The notes below the pieces were generated by a model. That model was not told the origin of the DNA. It did not search any database and was given only the letters and a program-made list of their open reading frames with translations. Below are positions 23,506 through 31,170 of a stretch of DNA of 35,727 nt, piece after piece; within the stretch, counting starts at the first letter, position 1; every line of letters begins with the position of its first letter. The position numbers and the translations under genes were made by a program. This DNA comes from Vibrio owensii CAIM 1854 = LMG 25443. Lineage in GTDB: Bacteria > Pseudomonadota > Gammaproteobacteria > Enterobacterales > Vibrionaceae. Location: positions 1 to 35,727 of the forward strand of contig NZ_JPRD01000059.1 in the NCBI RefSeq assembly GCF_000817815.1, in the 5' to 3' direction.

Positions 23506-24800
23506 TCAATCGCTTACTTGCTAGCACGCAAAGCACACAAAGTATGACAGGGCGGCTCGCTCTGTTTTTCTCTTTTGTGTCGGTCGTGATTGGCATCTTC
23601 TGCTTTTTGTTGATTACCGGCTCCCTGCTTTGGTCTGAAGACCGCGTGGGCGAGCGTCGTATTATGGTCGACAAAAAAGAAGCGATTGAACATTTCCAGT
23701 CCCACCCAGAGCAAGGCAGTATTCAGCTTGACCTGCTCACCACCGCATACAACGACATCTCATTGGTTGCCGAGCGCTACCAAAAATACCTAATAGGTCA
23801 AAAGCACTTTCTTGATGAAGTAGAAGATGGTGAATACTCGCGCATGGTTTACATGAGTACTTACACCTACAAAGGCGTTGAACATCCTGTGATTTTGGTT
23901 TCCTTGATTGATGAAATCGAGATCACCTCAGAGGAATTCATTCTCGTTGTCGCTATGGTGTTGTCGATTGTCGCCGTGCTGGTGTTTCTGTTTGGTAGCC
24001 TGCTGCTGCGTTTGTCACAGCGCTTAATTGAACCCGTCAATGCGCTCAAAACTCAACTCGATCATCACCAAGGAGATGCCACGCAAACTTTCAGTGTGCC
24101 AGAAGGTTCAGCCAAAGAGTTCCAAACTCTTGCAGATGAGTTGAATGAGTACCGCCACAAAATCAACCAAGTCATCAAGCGCGAGCAAGCCTTTGCACGA
24201 TACGCGAGTCATGAACTGCGTACACCGTTAACCGTGATGAAAGGCTCAAGCAGCTTACTGGCGAGAAGTGCGAACACGGATTTCCAAACCCGCCAAGTGA
24301 ACCGAATTCAAGATGCAACGCAGCAGATGTCGACCATGGTGGATGCCCTACTCGGCTTAGTACGTTACGAGCGTAATGCAGATGATTCACCAGTACGCAG
24401 CATCACCGAGGAAGAGCTCAACCAAATCATCTTCCAAAGCCAAGCTCAGGCGGATGAGAAAGCACTCAACTTTGATGTACAGATAGACGGTAATCCAAGA
24501 ACGCGCGCGACCAATGCCGTGCTAACCATTATTCTTGGCAACCTGATTCGCAACGGCATCGCTGCGACACCTTCGGGATCAATTCATATCAATATGGATG
24601 AAAACACCATCTCGGTGCGCGATGAAGGCGAAGGCTTTTCGACCATTCCGCACTCTGATGGGCACGGGTTAGGTTTGATGATTGTGGACGATTTGTGCCA
24701 ACGCTATGGCTGGCAATTTAAGATTGGCACACATCCAGAAGGTGGTTGTGAGGCGGTTATTGATCTTGCGTCAGAGCATCAAGAGGCTTGCTCAGAGTAA
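23502..24800 (+). CDS. Sensor histidine kinase, CarS/VprB-like
   Basis: Membrane-bound histidine kinase, 432 residues, overlapping the response regulator by 4 bp. Helix 1 (about 18-44) and helix 2 (about 146-170) bracket a periplasmic sensor region of about 100 residues, rather acidic at its end (EIEITSEE). A HAMP-like linker (about 171-225) leads to the HisKA domain with phospho-acceptor His237 in YASHELRTPLTV. The ATPase domain has an N-box (GNLIRNGIAA), G1 (RDEGEGF) and G2 (GHGLGLMIV). The small sensor domain with acidic character would suit cationic peptides or divalent cations, as in related envelope sensors; this is inference. Confidence 0.94.
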   Translation: MINRLLASTQSTQSMTGRLALFFSFVSVVIGIFCFLLITGSLLWSEDRVGERRIMVDKKEAIEHFQSHPEQGSIQLDLLTTAYNDISLVAERYQKYLIGQKHFLDEVEDGEYSRMVYMSTYTYKGVEHPVILVSLIDEIEITSEEFILVVAMVLSIVAVLVFLFGSLLLRLSQRLIEPVNALKTQLDHHQGDATQTFSVPEGSAKEFQTLADELNEYRHKINQVIKREQAFARYASHELRTPLTVMKGSSSLLARSANTDFQTRQVNRIQDATQQMSTMVDALLGLVRYERNADDSPVRSITEEELNQIIFQSQAQADEKALNFDVQIDGNPRTRATNAVLTIILGNLIRNGIAATPSGSIHINMDENTISVRDEGEGFSTIPHSDGHGLGLMIVDDLCQRYGWQFKIGTHPEGGCEAVIDLASEHQEACSE

Positions 24801-24825
24801 CTTCCTCAGTACCTAATTTAATTGA

Positions 24826-24876
24826 GAGGTATCGACTTTGCTCAGTCTCAAAACGAGCAACTCGATACCTCTTTTT
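24826..24876. terminator. Terminator between the histidine kinase and LRR-kinase genes
   Basis: GAGGTATCGA (24826-24835) and TCGATACCTC (24862-24871) form a perfect 10-bp stem, with a nested TTGCTC/GAGCAA pair inside, followed by TTTTT. The genes on both sides converge here. Confidence 0.88.
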
Positions 24877-24895
24877 GATTCAATTGAATGAAATC

Positions 24896-26134
24896 TTATG
24901 CTGCAAGTGCTGCTAGTCGATTGAATGCTTGCGATGTCGATTCCGACGCTTCACACACAGAAAACATATCTTCGATAAAGTACTTCAGCGCTCTCGATTC
25001 AATCGTTCTGATTGCCGCTTGCTGCTCGTCCGATAAATAGCCGTAAATGCTCGCTGCACCAAAGTCGCCGAAGATCATCTCACCTTGGTCATTCACCAAA
25101 GTATTGTGCGCATACAAATCGCCATGGCACACCTTGTTGTCGTGCAGGTGATTAAACACGTCCACCATCTGCTCCACAATAGAATTCACTTGCTCGACCG
25201 TTAGCGTAAACCCTTTTGGGAATGTATCTCGAGTGCAAGTTTCCTGCATTGGCGGCAAGCCTAAGTTGTAGTAGCTGTTTGGGATCAGCTCCATCACCAA
25301 AGCAAACTCATTACCGTCATCCACTTGCGCGATGGATTTCACCAAGTTGTTGTGATGCCCGGCTTGCAAACATGCTTCAAGTTCATCATGTGGGTAGCCG
25401 TCACTGGTCACTTCACCCTTGAACACTTTCACTGCCACTTCGTTCGGGAAGTCGTATTGAGCGTCAGTCCAGTTAGCATGAGAAATCACACCACTCGCAC
25501 CTTGGCCAAGAACATGGTTAAGTGAGTAACTGTTTGTCGTCACTTTCGGCACGCTGTCTAACGATGATGGGTGTTTGCAGAATGGGTCACCTGCAAAAGC
25601 AAACCATGCCAATTTAGGCAGCTTCATCAACACATCCGGGAAGTGCTCTAACTGGTTCGCAGAGAGACGAATCAATTCTAAATTGACCAAGTTTTCCATG
25701 CTGTTTGGCAGTTGTTTGATGCGATTGCCCGCCAATGCAAGCTTTCTTAGGCGTGGTCTTTCACCCAGACTGTTTGGCAGAACTTCAATCTCGTTGTCGG
25801 TCAGAATCAACCAACGTAACTGAGTTGGTAGTGAGGCTTCACGCACCACTTTAATCTTGTTGGTTTTAAACCCAACCATCTCAAGGTTTGGCAATTTACC
25901 CAAGACCTCTGGCAGATGGGTGAACTGGTTGTTGGAAGCAAAGATGATTTTTAGCGAGGTCAGCTGTTCCAGTTCTGGTGGCAAATCTGACAGTGCGTTA
26001 CCAGATAAATCTAACACTTCAAGCGTTTCTGCAAGCTCTAAAATTTCCATAGGAAACTCAGTTAGCCCTTCCGCCAACTTCAGTTGTTTCGTTCCTACTA
26101 ATTGTCCTGTTTTTAATTGTTCTAGAGTTTGCAA
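24896..26134 (-). CDS. Leucine-rich-repeat protein with C-terminal eukaryotic-like protein kinase domain
   Basis: A 412-residue fusion. Residues about 35-185 hold about six leucine-rich repeats of 22-23 residues (for example LEVLDLSGNALSDLP and LRKLALAGNRIKQLP). Residues about 204-405 are a compact protein-kinase domain: Gly-rich loop LGQGASGV near 209, Lys236 in VAVKVF, catalytic His337-Gly338-Asp339 in CHGDLYAHN, and Asp357-Phe358-Gly359. The usual HRD appears as HGD, as in several bacterial kinases. I chose TTG 26134, with AGAAGG 7 bp upstream and the protein beginning QTLEQLKTGQLVG; the open frame extends to 26236 without an ATG. No signal peptide or membrane helix, so cytoplasmic unless secreted by a specialised system. 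Substrate unknown. Confidence 0.88.
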   Translation of the reverse strand: MQTLEQLKTGQLVGTKQLKLAEGLTEFPMEILELAETLEVLDLSGNALSDLPPELEQLTSLKIIFASNNQFTHLPEVLGKLPNLEMVGFKTNKIKVVREASLPTQLRWLILTDNEIEVLPNSLGERPRLRKLALAGNRIKQLPNSMENLVNLELIRLSANQLEHFPDVLMKLPKLAWFAFAGDPFCKHPSSLDSVPKVTTNSYSLNHVLGQGASGVISHANWTDAQYDFPNEVAVKVFKGEVTSDGYPHDELEACLQAGHHNNLVKSIAQVDDGNEFALVMELIPNSYYNLGLPPMQETCTRDTFPKGFTLTVEQVNSIVEQMVDVFNHLHDNKVCHGDLYAHNTLVNDQGEMIFGDFGAASIYGYLSDEQQAAIRTIESRALKYFIEDMFSVCEASESTSQAFNRLAALAA

Positions 26135-26267
26135 AACCAAGCCTTCTGATTGAGTTGAAATAAGCGGCGTAGTGTACGTGGCTTGAAGCAGAAAGGCGAG
26201 CCGTGGAATTGAATCCCCTGAAACCAAAGCGGCCAAAACATCAGGAATAACCGAAATGGATGTACTG

Positions 26268-26292
26268 AAACCCAGACTTTTTATCTGGGTTT
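26268..26292. promoter_or_regulatory. Perfect hairpin in the divergent LRR-kinase/PLP-enzyme promoter region
   Basis: AAACCCAGA and TCTGGGTTT are a perfect 9-bp inverted repeat with loop CTTTTTA. It lies 66 bp before the ATG at 26358 and has no following T-run, so it is more likely an operator or leader structure than a terminator. Confidence 0.4.
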
Positions 26293-26357
26293 AATGGCGT
26301 TACACTACGCGCCCTTTTTAACGGCAAGGTCGCGTGGTTGGACACGTCAGCAGTAGC

Positions 26358-27254
26358 ATGAAACTCTCTGAAAGCCCGATAACTCAACACAACTTCAACG
26401 GTCATACGTTTTTTCTTAAGCGTGATGACATGCTGCATTCTCACTTTTCTGGGAACAAAGCACGTAAGTTTATGGCGTTGATGGAAACGCAGAACAGCGA
26501 CATCAAAACCCTAATCAGTTATGGCTCTGCCCAATCCAACGCAATGTACTCGCTTGCCGCTCTGGCGCAAATCAAAGGCTGGAATTTCGAGTTCTACGTT
26601 CAACACATTCCGTCTTGGCTTAAAGACTCCCCTATCGGCAACTATCGTGGTGCGCTTGATTTAGGTATGAGTATCACGGCGATGCAGGACATTGAATCCG
26701 CTTTGCATCCAACCGAATATATTGAACAGGTTCGTGGCTTGGACGACACGACCTTGGTGGTTCCAGAAGGCGGTAAAGCGAAGATTGCCGAAGCTGGAGT
26801 AAAGCAATTAGCGCGCGAGCTTCTTGATTGGACTCGCCTTGAAGGCAAAAAACAGTTTGTCGTGGCCTTGCCATCAGGAACCGGAACCACTGCGCTTTAC
26901 TTAAGTAAACATTTGAAGCCACACGGAATCGAGGTTGTTACCTGTGCTTGTGTCGGTGATGCTCAATACCTCACTGAACAATTCAACACGCTAGAAACAG
27001 ACAATCACCCAACCATTTTGTCGGTACGCGATAAGCACCATTTCGGTCGTTTATATCAAAGCGATTACGAGACGTGGAATGCACTCTACGATCAAACCAA
27101 CCTAGAATTCGATCTGCTGTATGACCCTTACATGTGGCAATGCTTGCAGCCATGGTTGGCAGAAAATGAAGATAAGACGTTGATTTACATCCATCAAGGT
27201 GGATTACTTGGCAATGAATCCATGTTGCCGAGATACCAAAGAGAGTTTGAGTAA
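26358..27254 (+). CDS. PLP-dependent D-cysteine desulfhydrase / ACC deaminase family protein
   Basis: Fold-type II PLP enzyme, 298 residues from ATG 26358 (GTG 26334 is a weaker alternative). The PLP lysine is Lys34 in SGNKARKF; the re-face Ser lies in YGSAQSNAMYS, and the phosphate loop is PSGTGTTALYL near 180. The family contains D-cysteine desulfhydrase (D-cysteine to pyruvate, H2S and ammonia) and ACC deaminase, and the sequence does not firmly separate them; a desulfhydrase is more usual in Vibrio. It is shorter than the typical 325-340 residues. Divergent from the LRR-kinase gene, and not clustered with the cystine operon. Confidence 0.9.
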   Translation: MKLSESPITQHNFNGHTFFLKRDDMLHSHFSGNKARKFMALMETQNSDIKTLISYGSAQSNAMYSLAALAQIKGWNFEFYVQHIPSWLKDSPIGNYRGALDLGMSITAMQDIESALHPTEYIEQVRGLDDTTLVVPEGGKAKIAEAGVKQLARELLDWTRLEGKKQFVVALPSGTGTTALYLSKHLKPHGIEVVTCACVGDAQYLTEQFNTLETDNHPTILSVRDKHHFGRLYQSDYETWNALYDQTNLEFDLLYDPYMWQCLQPWLAENEDKTLIYIHQGGLLGNESMLPRYQREFE

Positions 27255-27614
27255 GCTTATTGGTTCTTCCAATAGGCCACAGCGCTGGTTAATGGTTATG
27301 ATTCGCTATCGGTTATTAACTGTCAGTTCTTAACTGCTAGTTATTAAGCTTTCGCCATTAATAACCAATAATTAGCGCTTCATGCTTTCCTAAAATAAAC
27401 CATCAATATATCTACCCATCCTTCGCATTAATATTATTTATTGCACCATCCCTCATTTTAATAAACATTATTATCATTAAACACCTTACCCTGCGTGACT
27501 TTCGTTCTGACTATAGATTTAGTAACTAAGCAAAAAGAATTGGTTGTTTTGTCTATAGTGCATTCTTTTATTTGCCGCTAAGCTATCACCAATTAAATCC
27601 AAGAGACGATATTA
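27255..27614. other. AT-rich intergenic region upstream of the RIX-like gene
   Basis: 360 bp, visibly richer in A and T than the flanks. Near the left end there is a weak hairpin (TATTGG, TTCTT, CCAATA at 27258-27274). Repeats of TTAACTG/CAGTTNTTAA type run from about 27313 to 27347. No ORF or RNA gene is apparent. Such A+T-rich leaders often bind H-NS in front of acquired genes. Confidence 0.5.
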
Positions 27615-28967
27615 ATGAAGCATCCAACATCAACACGTGTGAGGGGAGCTGGCTACTCGCCACTTATCGAATCCACGTCAACTACGTCAGACAAACACTC
27701 AACCGCTAGCCATCATTCGAACACAAGTAACCAATCCAGTTCGCAGAACAGTGCGCCAGTAAGCTACTGCTCGTTAGTCCATGACTATCAATCTCAGGCT
27801 GAGGCGGAATTCGAATGTCGAATTAAAATCCATGCGCCAAAAGACGATTTAAATACACTTCGACCGGGTGTCTTTTCTCTGGCAAAAACGGCAAAAGAAC
27901 CGCTTATTAAACGCTGGGGAAAATTAGAGAAAACCCAACCGTCGCCCTGTACCGTATTATCAGCAGCATGTTTCGAAGCCGAAGACAAAACCCTTTTACA
28001 CGAACTTTTTCAAGACGTCGGCTTACAACAAAAATACACTGTCACGCCAAAACCGCTCGGCAGTGAATGTACCAATGCTGAATTCATTCCTTTTATTCCT
28101 GCCGTCGAGACCAAAGGTCTACTGGGATGGGCAGCCCAAGGCTTTTACTATTATTTCCATGATGGAAAGTTAATGCATGAAATGGCCATTCTTGGTAACG
28201 ACAAGTTTTCTTGGCAAATGACCACTTCCAACGCCCATGGCATTACAGAAATACTGGCCAGCTCCAAAACATTCAGCACCATACTGGTGCCGGTCGCAAT
28301 TGAGGGTAAGAAAGCCGCACCCCAGCATATTTTCTACCGCCAAGAGAAGCTCACCAACGATGAGCTTGCCGAGATTAACCCGGCTTGGTTAGAGCAAAAT
28401 GCAACGCTCATTGATATCGCTGCCCTTAAAGCGATTGTGAAACAGTCTTTGTTACCAAGAGAAAGTACGACGACACAATCGAACAACGAAACAAGCAAAG
28501 CGAAGACCCATAAAGTCAGTACCAACGACGATGGGACGCAGGAACTCTGGACGGATGTTGCGCCTCAATATGGGTTGTCTGCAAAAGCATTGCTCAAGCT
28601 TAATCCAAGCTATGAAAGCGATCCTATCGCACTCAAAGTTGGTGATGTGTTGAATGTCAGTGCGGCTCAACAACCACAAAAAGCGACCAATGCTGAGCAA
28701 ATATGTCCTCAAGACACCTTTGCTGTTGGCCAAGCCTACCCGCTCGGAGACGTTTGGGGAAAGTACGCAAAACGCGATGTGTGGGGGGAATATTCGGACT
28801 TAACGCAGCCCTCTTCAGTGATCAATATATTTAATCACGCAGGATTGTCGCAAAACACGCCAGTATTGAATGTGCAGAAAATTGAAAGCCGCGTATTGCG
28901 AGTGGCCGTATCTTTCGTCGAAGACGACATACAGTTGACGCACATAACCAGCCTATCTTCGGTCTAG
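27615..28967 (+). CDS. RIX-like, LysM-containing protein; probable type VI secretion adaptor or effector
   Basis: A 450-residue protein with no signal peptide or membrane helix. The N-terminus has R10-G11-A-G-Y14-S15-P16-L17, followed by a Ser/Thr/His-rich disordered stretch to about 50; from memory this is the core of the RIX domain that directs Vibrionaceae proteins into type VI secretion. Residues about 58-240 form a compact region whose QGFYYYFHDGKLMHEMAI recalls the GxxYhxxxGxLxxE strand pair of VasX/MIX-type effector N-termini. A LysM domain spans about 299-348 (LWTDVAPQYGLSAKALLKLN, then LKVGDVLNVS). The last 100 residues are unassigned and show no toxin catalytic motif. It precedes, by about 90 bp, a gene for a likely cargo. 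LysM without a toxin domain favours an adaptor role. Confidence 0.75.
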   Translation: MKHPTSTRVRGAGYSPLIESTSTTSDKHSTASHHSNTSNQSSSQNSAPVSYCSLVHDYQSQAEAEFECRIKIHAPKDDLNTLRPGVFSLAKTAKEPLIKRWGKLEKTQPSPCTVLSAACFEAEDKTLLHELFQDVGLQQKYTVTPKPLGSECTNAEFIPFIPAVETKGLLGWAAQGFYYYFHDGKLMHEMAILGNDKFSWQMTTSNAHGITEILASSKTFSTILVPVAIEGKKAAPQHIFYRQEKLTNDELAEINPAWLEQNATLIDIAALKAIVKQSLLPRESTTTQSNNETSKAKTHKVSTNDDGTQELWTDVAPQYGLSAKALLKLNPSYESDPIALKVGDVLNVSAAQQPQKATNAEQICPQDTFAVGQAYPLGDVWGKYAKRDVWGEYSDLTQPSSVINIFNHAGLSQNTPVLNVQKIESRVLRVAVSFVEDDIQLTHITSLSSV

Positions 28968-29010
28968 TTTTTATAGCTTGCTGATCGACAAGGCAAATCA
29001 AGATGCCACT

Positions 29011-29029
29011 TGAGGGAGAGTCTCCCTCA
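29011..29029. promoter_or_regulatory. 19-bp palindrome between the RIX-like gene and its partner
   Basis: TGAGGGAGA-G-TCTCCCTCA is a perfect inverted repeat with a one-base centre, 44 bp after one stop and 32 bp before the next ATG. It has no T-run. It may be an operator or a processing/stability element within the operon. Confidence 0.45.
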
Positions 29030-29060
29030 TCACTCATATTCAAAATAAGTGAACACACGC

Positions 29061-30512
29061 ATGTACGGTGAAACGAACACTTCGGCGGCTTCCTCAAGCC
29101 AAGCGAATAAAAGAAAGAATGATGCCTCCAACTCCTCACAAGGAGGTTCTGCGACTAAGCGCTCGCGTGAGGATCAGACAAAAGAAAACGCCGACAAGTG
29201 GGAAGCGTTTCAACGAGATTGGCAAAACCACGTTGAAGCGAACAACCTCATCATCGCAGACAAAGCCGCTGAAGCGCTTATACGCTTTAACTACCGCTAC
29301 GTGGTAAACGACAACACAGGTGCGCTCAAGTATGAACCTGTCAGTGTCGATCAGATTTTGAATAACTACCGCGAACTGGAGCGTGTTTACTACCGCCGAC
29401 AAATTCACGATCCAAGTCCGGTGCAAACTCGACAACAAAGCCAACAATCAACGACACCAAGCGCCTCTCATTTTGAAGTAAGACTAGAGCCTCAATCCAC
29501 CACAGGCACTGCTTTAATCGTTCCCTCCGTCGGTATGCCGAAAGAGTTTAAGATCAAAGAAAAACTGGAAGAGTTATATTGGTACACAGAAGGCAGCGAC
29601 AGACCCGTGTACTTGTTTGTGCACCAAAGCGAGCTGAACTTATATCACGAGCAAATAGGTACATTACTTCAAGCGGCTGGCGTAGGTTTGGTTGGATGGG
29701 CGTTCGAATCTGGCACCGTTGGTTTTGGTGCAACAAGAAAGGCCGTCGTCGATTTTTGCAAACTCAAGCAACTCAAAAAAGTCACCATGATGGACTGCAA
29801 TGTGTTGATGTCTGAAATGGATCTTATCTCCGCGGCGGAAGAAGCCACATCGGAAGTAAAAGATGACACCACCTTGTATATCTCGCTTGGTGTAACAAGT
29901 GGAGACACCTACGAAAAAGGCTCAAAAGCGCCGAAAGGGTTGCTCAACGAGGGCGCAGTTAAAGGCCGACCAATCGAGCAGTTCACCATGCTCAACCGCA
30001 ATGTGTTGTTTGACCCTGCGTTTATCTCTTCTTCCGAAGACATTGATGTCTCTAACGATATGAAGTTCTTCAACAGCATCAATCAGCAAAAATCGATTGC
30101 TCTAAAAGACTTAAAGCTGCACCAAAAACTTAGGGATGAATTGGCGAGTCAGTACCCAAGAATCAACAAACTCCGTTTAAGCCCAACATCTCAGGTTTAC
30201 AACGAGCGGTTCACAGCACATCTGACGCAAATTGCTCAGAAAGAGCAGGACATGGTGATTGAAGTCAAAACCGGAACCGAATCAAACGCGCAAAAGCACA
30301 AAGTGACGGTGAAAGCACTCAGTGAATTTATTGCTGCAAAGCTTGGGAAAGATGCCCTTCGCATTCAATCTCTGATCATTGAAAAGATGCTGGTGAAGTA
30401 CAAAGACATGAGCATGAACTCGGGCTATCAATATGAAGCGGAAGGGCTGGAAGAAACACAAGCGGCGCTGTCCTCTAGCAAGCGATCATCGAATAAGAAC
30501 ATGGATGCCTAA
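29061..30512 (+). CDS. Putative eukaryote-directed effector with NLS-like N-terminus and GT-A-like segment
   Basis: A 483-residue protein from ATG 29061 (GTG 29049 is the in-frame alternative; both have weak ribosome-binding sites). No signal peptide or membrane helix. The first 45 residues are polar and disordered with two basic clusters, KRK (17-19) and KRSR (33-36), spaced like a bipartite nuclear localisation signal. A Gln/Ser/Thr-rich linker lies at about 118-137. The central region (about 158-320) has strand RPVYLFVHQSE, then GFGATRKAVVDF (221-232) and VTMMDCNV (241-248), resembling the GxxxxRN helix and DxD-type strand of GT-A glycosyltransferases, especially the GREB1/TET-associated group; the DxD is D245-C-N247. 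The C-terminal third is helical and unassigned. No immunity-like gene adjoins. Function is inferred. Confidence 0.65.
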   Translation: MYGETNTSAASSSQANKRKNDASNSSQGGSATKRSREDQTKENADKWEAFQRDWQNHVEANNLIIADKAAEALIRFNYRYVVNDNTGALKYEPVSVDQILNNYRELERVYYRRQIHDPSPVQTRQQSQQSTTPSASHFEVRLEPQSTTGTALIVPSVGMPKEFKIKEKLEELYWYTEGSDRPVYLFVHQSELNLYHEQIGTLLQAAGVGLVGWAFESGTVGFGATRKAVVDFCKLKQLKKVTMMDCNVLMSEMDLISAAEEATSEVKDDTTLYISLGVTSGDTYEKGSKAPKGLLNEGAVKGRPIEQFTMLNRNVLFDPAFISSSEDIDVSNDMKFFNSINQQKSIALKDLKLHQKLRDELASQYPRINKLRLSPTSQVYNERFTAHLTQIAQKEQDMVIEVKTGTESNAQKHKVTVKALSEFIAAKLGKDALRIQSLIIEKMLVKYKDMSMNSGYQYEAEGLEETQAALSSSKRSSNKNMDA

Positions 30513-30533
30513 GTCAGCACAAGAGGCCGATTT

Positions 30534-30572
30534 CCCTTGGTAAGCTGTTTAAAATAATCAGGTTACCAAGGG
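30534..30572. terminator. Inverted repeat after the effector-like gene
   Basis: CCCTTGGTAA (30534-30543) and TTACCAAGGG (30563-30572) are a perfect 10-bp pair around a 19-base loop, between convergent genes. The T-run is interrupted (GAGATTTT), so it may be a terminator of moderate strength. Confidence 0.55.
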
Positions 30573-30593
30573 AGGAGATTTTAAAGTTCGAGG

Positions 30594-31088
30594 TTACGCA
30601 TTCAATTCCAACTGCCAATACCCGACAGACTTCTTCTCGCCGAACTTGAGCCCGATATTAGGAAACTCCCCTACCTTCTTGAAACCCAGCCTCTCATGCA
30701 ATCGGATGCTCGACTCATTAGGCAACGTAATCACACCAATCACGTTCTTAATCTGTTTCTCTTTCAGGTTATCGAGCAAGTGTGAATACAAAGTGCTGCC
30801 AATGCCTTTGCTGGTGATGCCCTGCTTCACGTAGATAGAAGGTTCAACGGTAAAGCGATAAGCAGAGCGCAGCTTCCATCTATTGGCATAAGCGTATCCC
30901 AATACTTGGCCGTCGACCTCGGCTACCAACCAAGGTAAGCCTAAACTCAGCACTTCTTCTATTCGTTGCTGCATCACCTCGACGGAAATCGGTTCTTCCT
31001 CAAAAGAAATCGACGTGGACTCCACATAGTAATTATATATTTCAACAATTTGAGCTGAATCCGTGTCTTTTACTTCTCTAATTTCCAT
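30594..31088 (-). CDS. GNAT N-acetyltransferase, phosphinothricin acetyltransferase-like
   Basis: A 164-residue GNAT-fold acetyl-CoA-dependent N-acetyltransferase of the Pat/Bar/MnaT group, whose members acetylate the amine of glutamate analogues or methionine sulfone-type substrates. Visible features: EIYNYYVESTSISFEEEP near the N-terminus, YAYANRWKLRSAYRFTVEPSI-like core (residues about 64-85), acetyl-CoA loop QGITSKGIGSTLY near 90-103, and NESSIRLHERLGFKKVG near 124-140. All are typical of the group. It is a minus-strand gene 82 bp from another GNAT on the same strand. Substrate unknown; likely detoxification of an amino-acid analogue. Confidence 0.9.
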   Translation of the reverse strand: MEIREVKDTDSAQIVEIYNYYVESTSISFEEEPISVEVMQQRIEEVLSLGLPWLVAEVDGQVLGYAYANRWKLRSAYRFTVEPSIYVKQGITSKGIGSTLYSHLLDNLKEKQIKNVIGVITLPNESSIRLHERLGFKKVGEFPNIGLKFGEKKSVGYWQLELNA

Positions 31089-31170
31089 TCGTCATCCTTA
31101 ATCCCTAACACATACCCAAAGTGAGCTAGAAGCGAAGCTCTAATGGCCTTTCTCCAGCTTTAAACCTTTT

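Noticed and set aside
26135..26236. Longer N-terminus for the LRR-kinase from TTG 26236
   Set aside because: No ribosome-binding site, and remembered homologues begin near QTLEQL; TTG 26134 has AGAAGG at the right distance.
29011..29029. Intrinsic terminator between the RIX-like gene and its partner
   Set aside because: One-base loop and no T-run in either direction.
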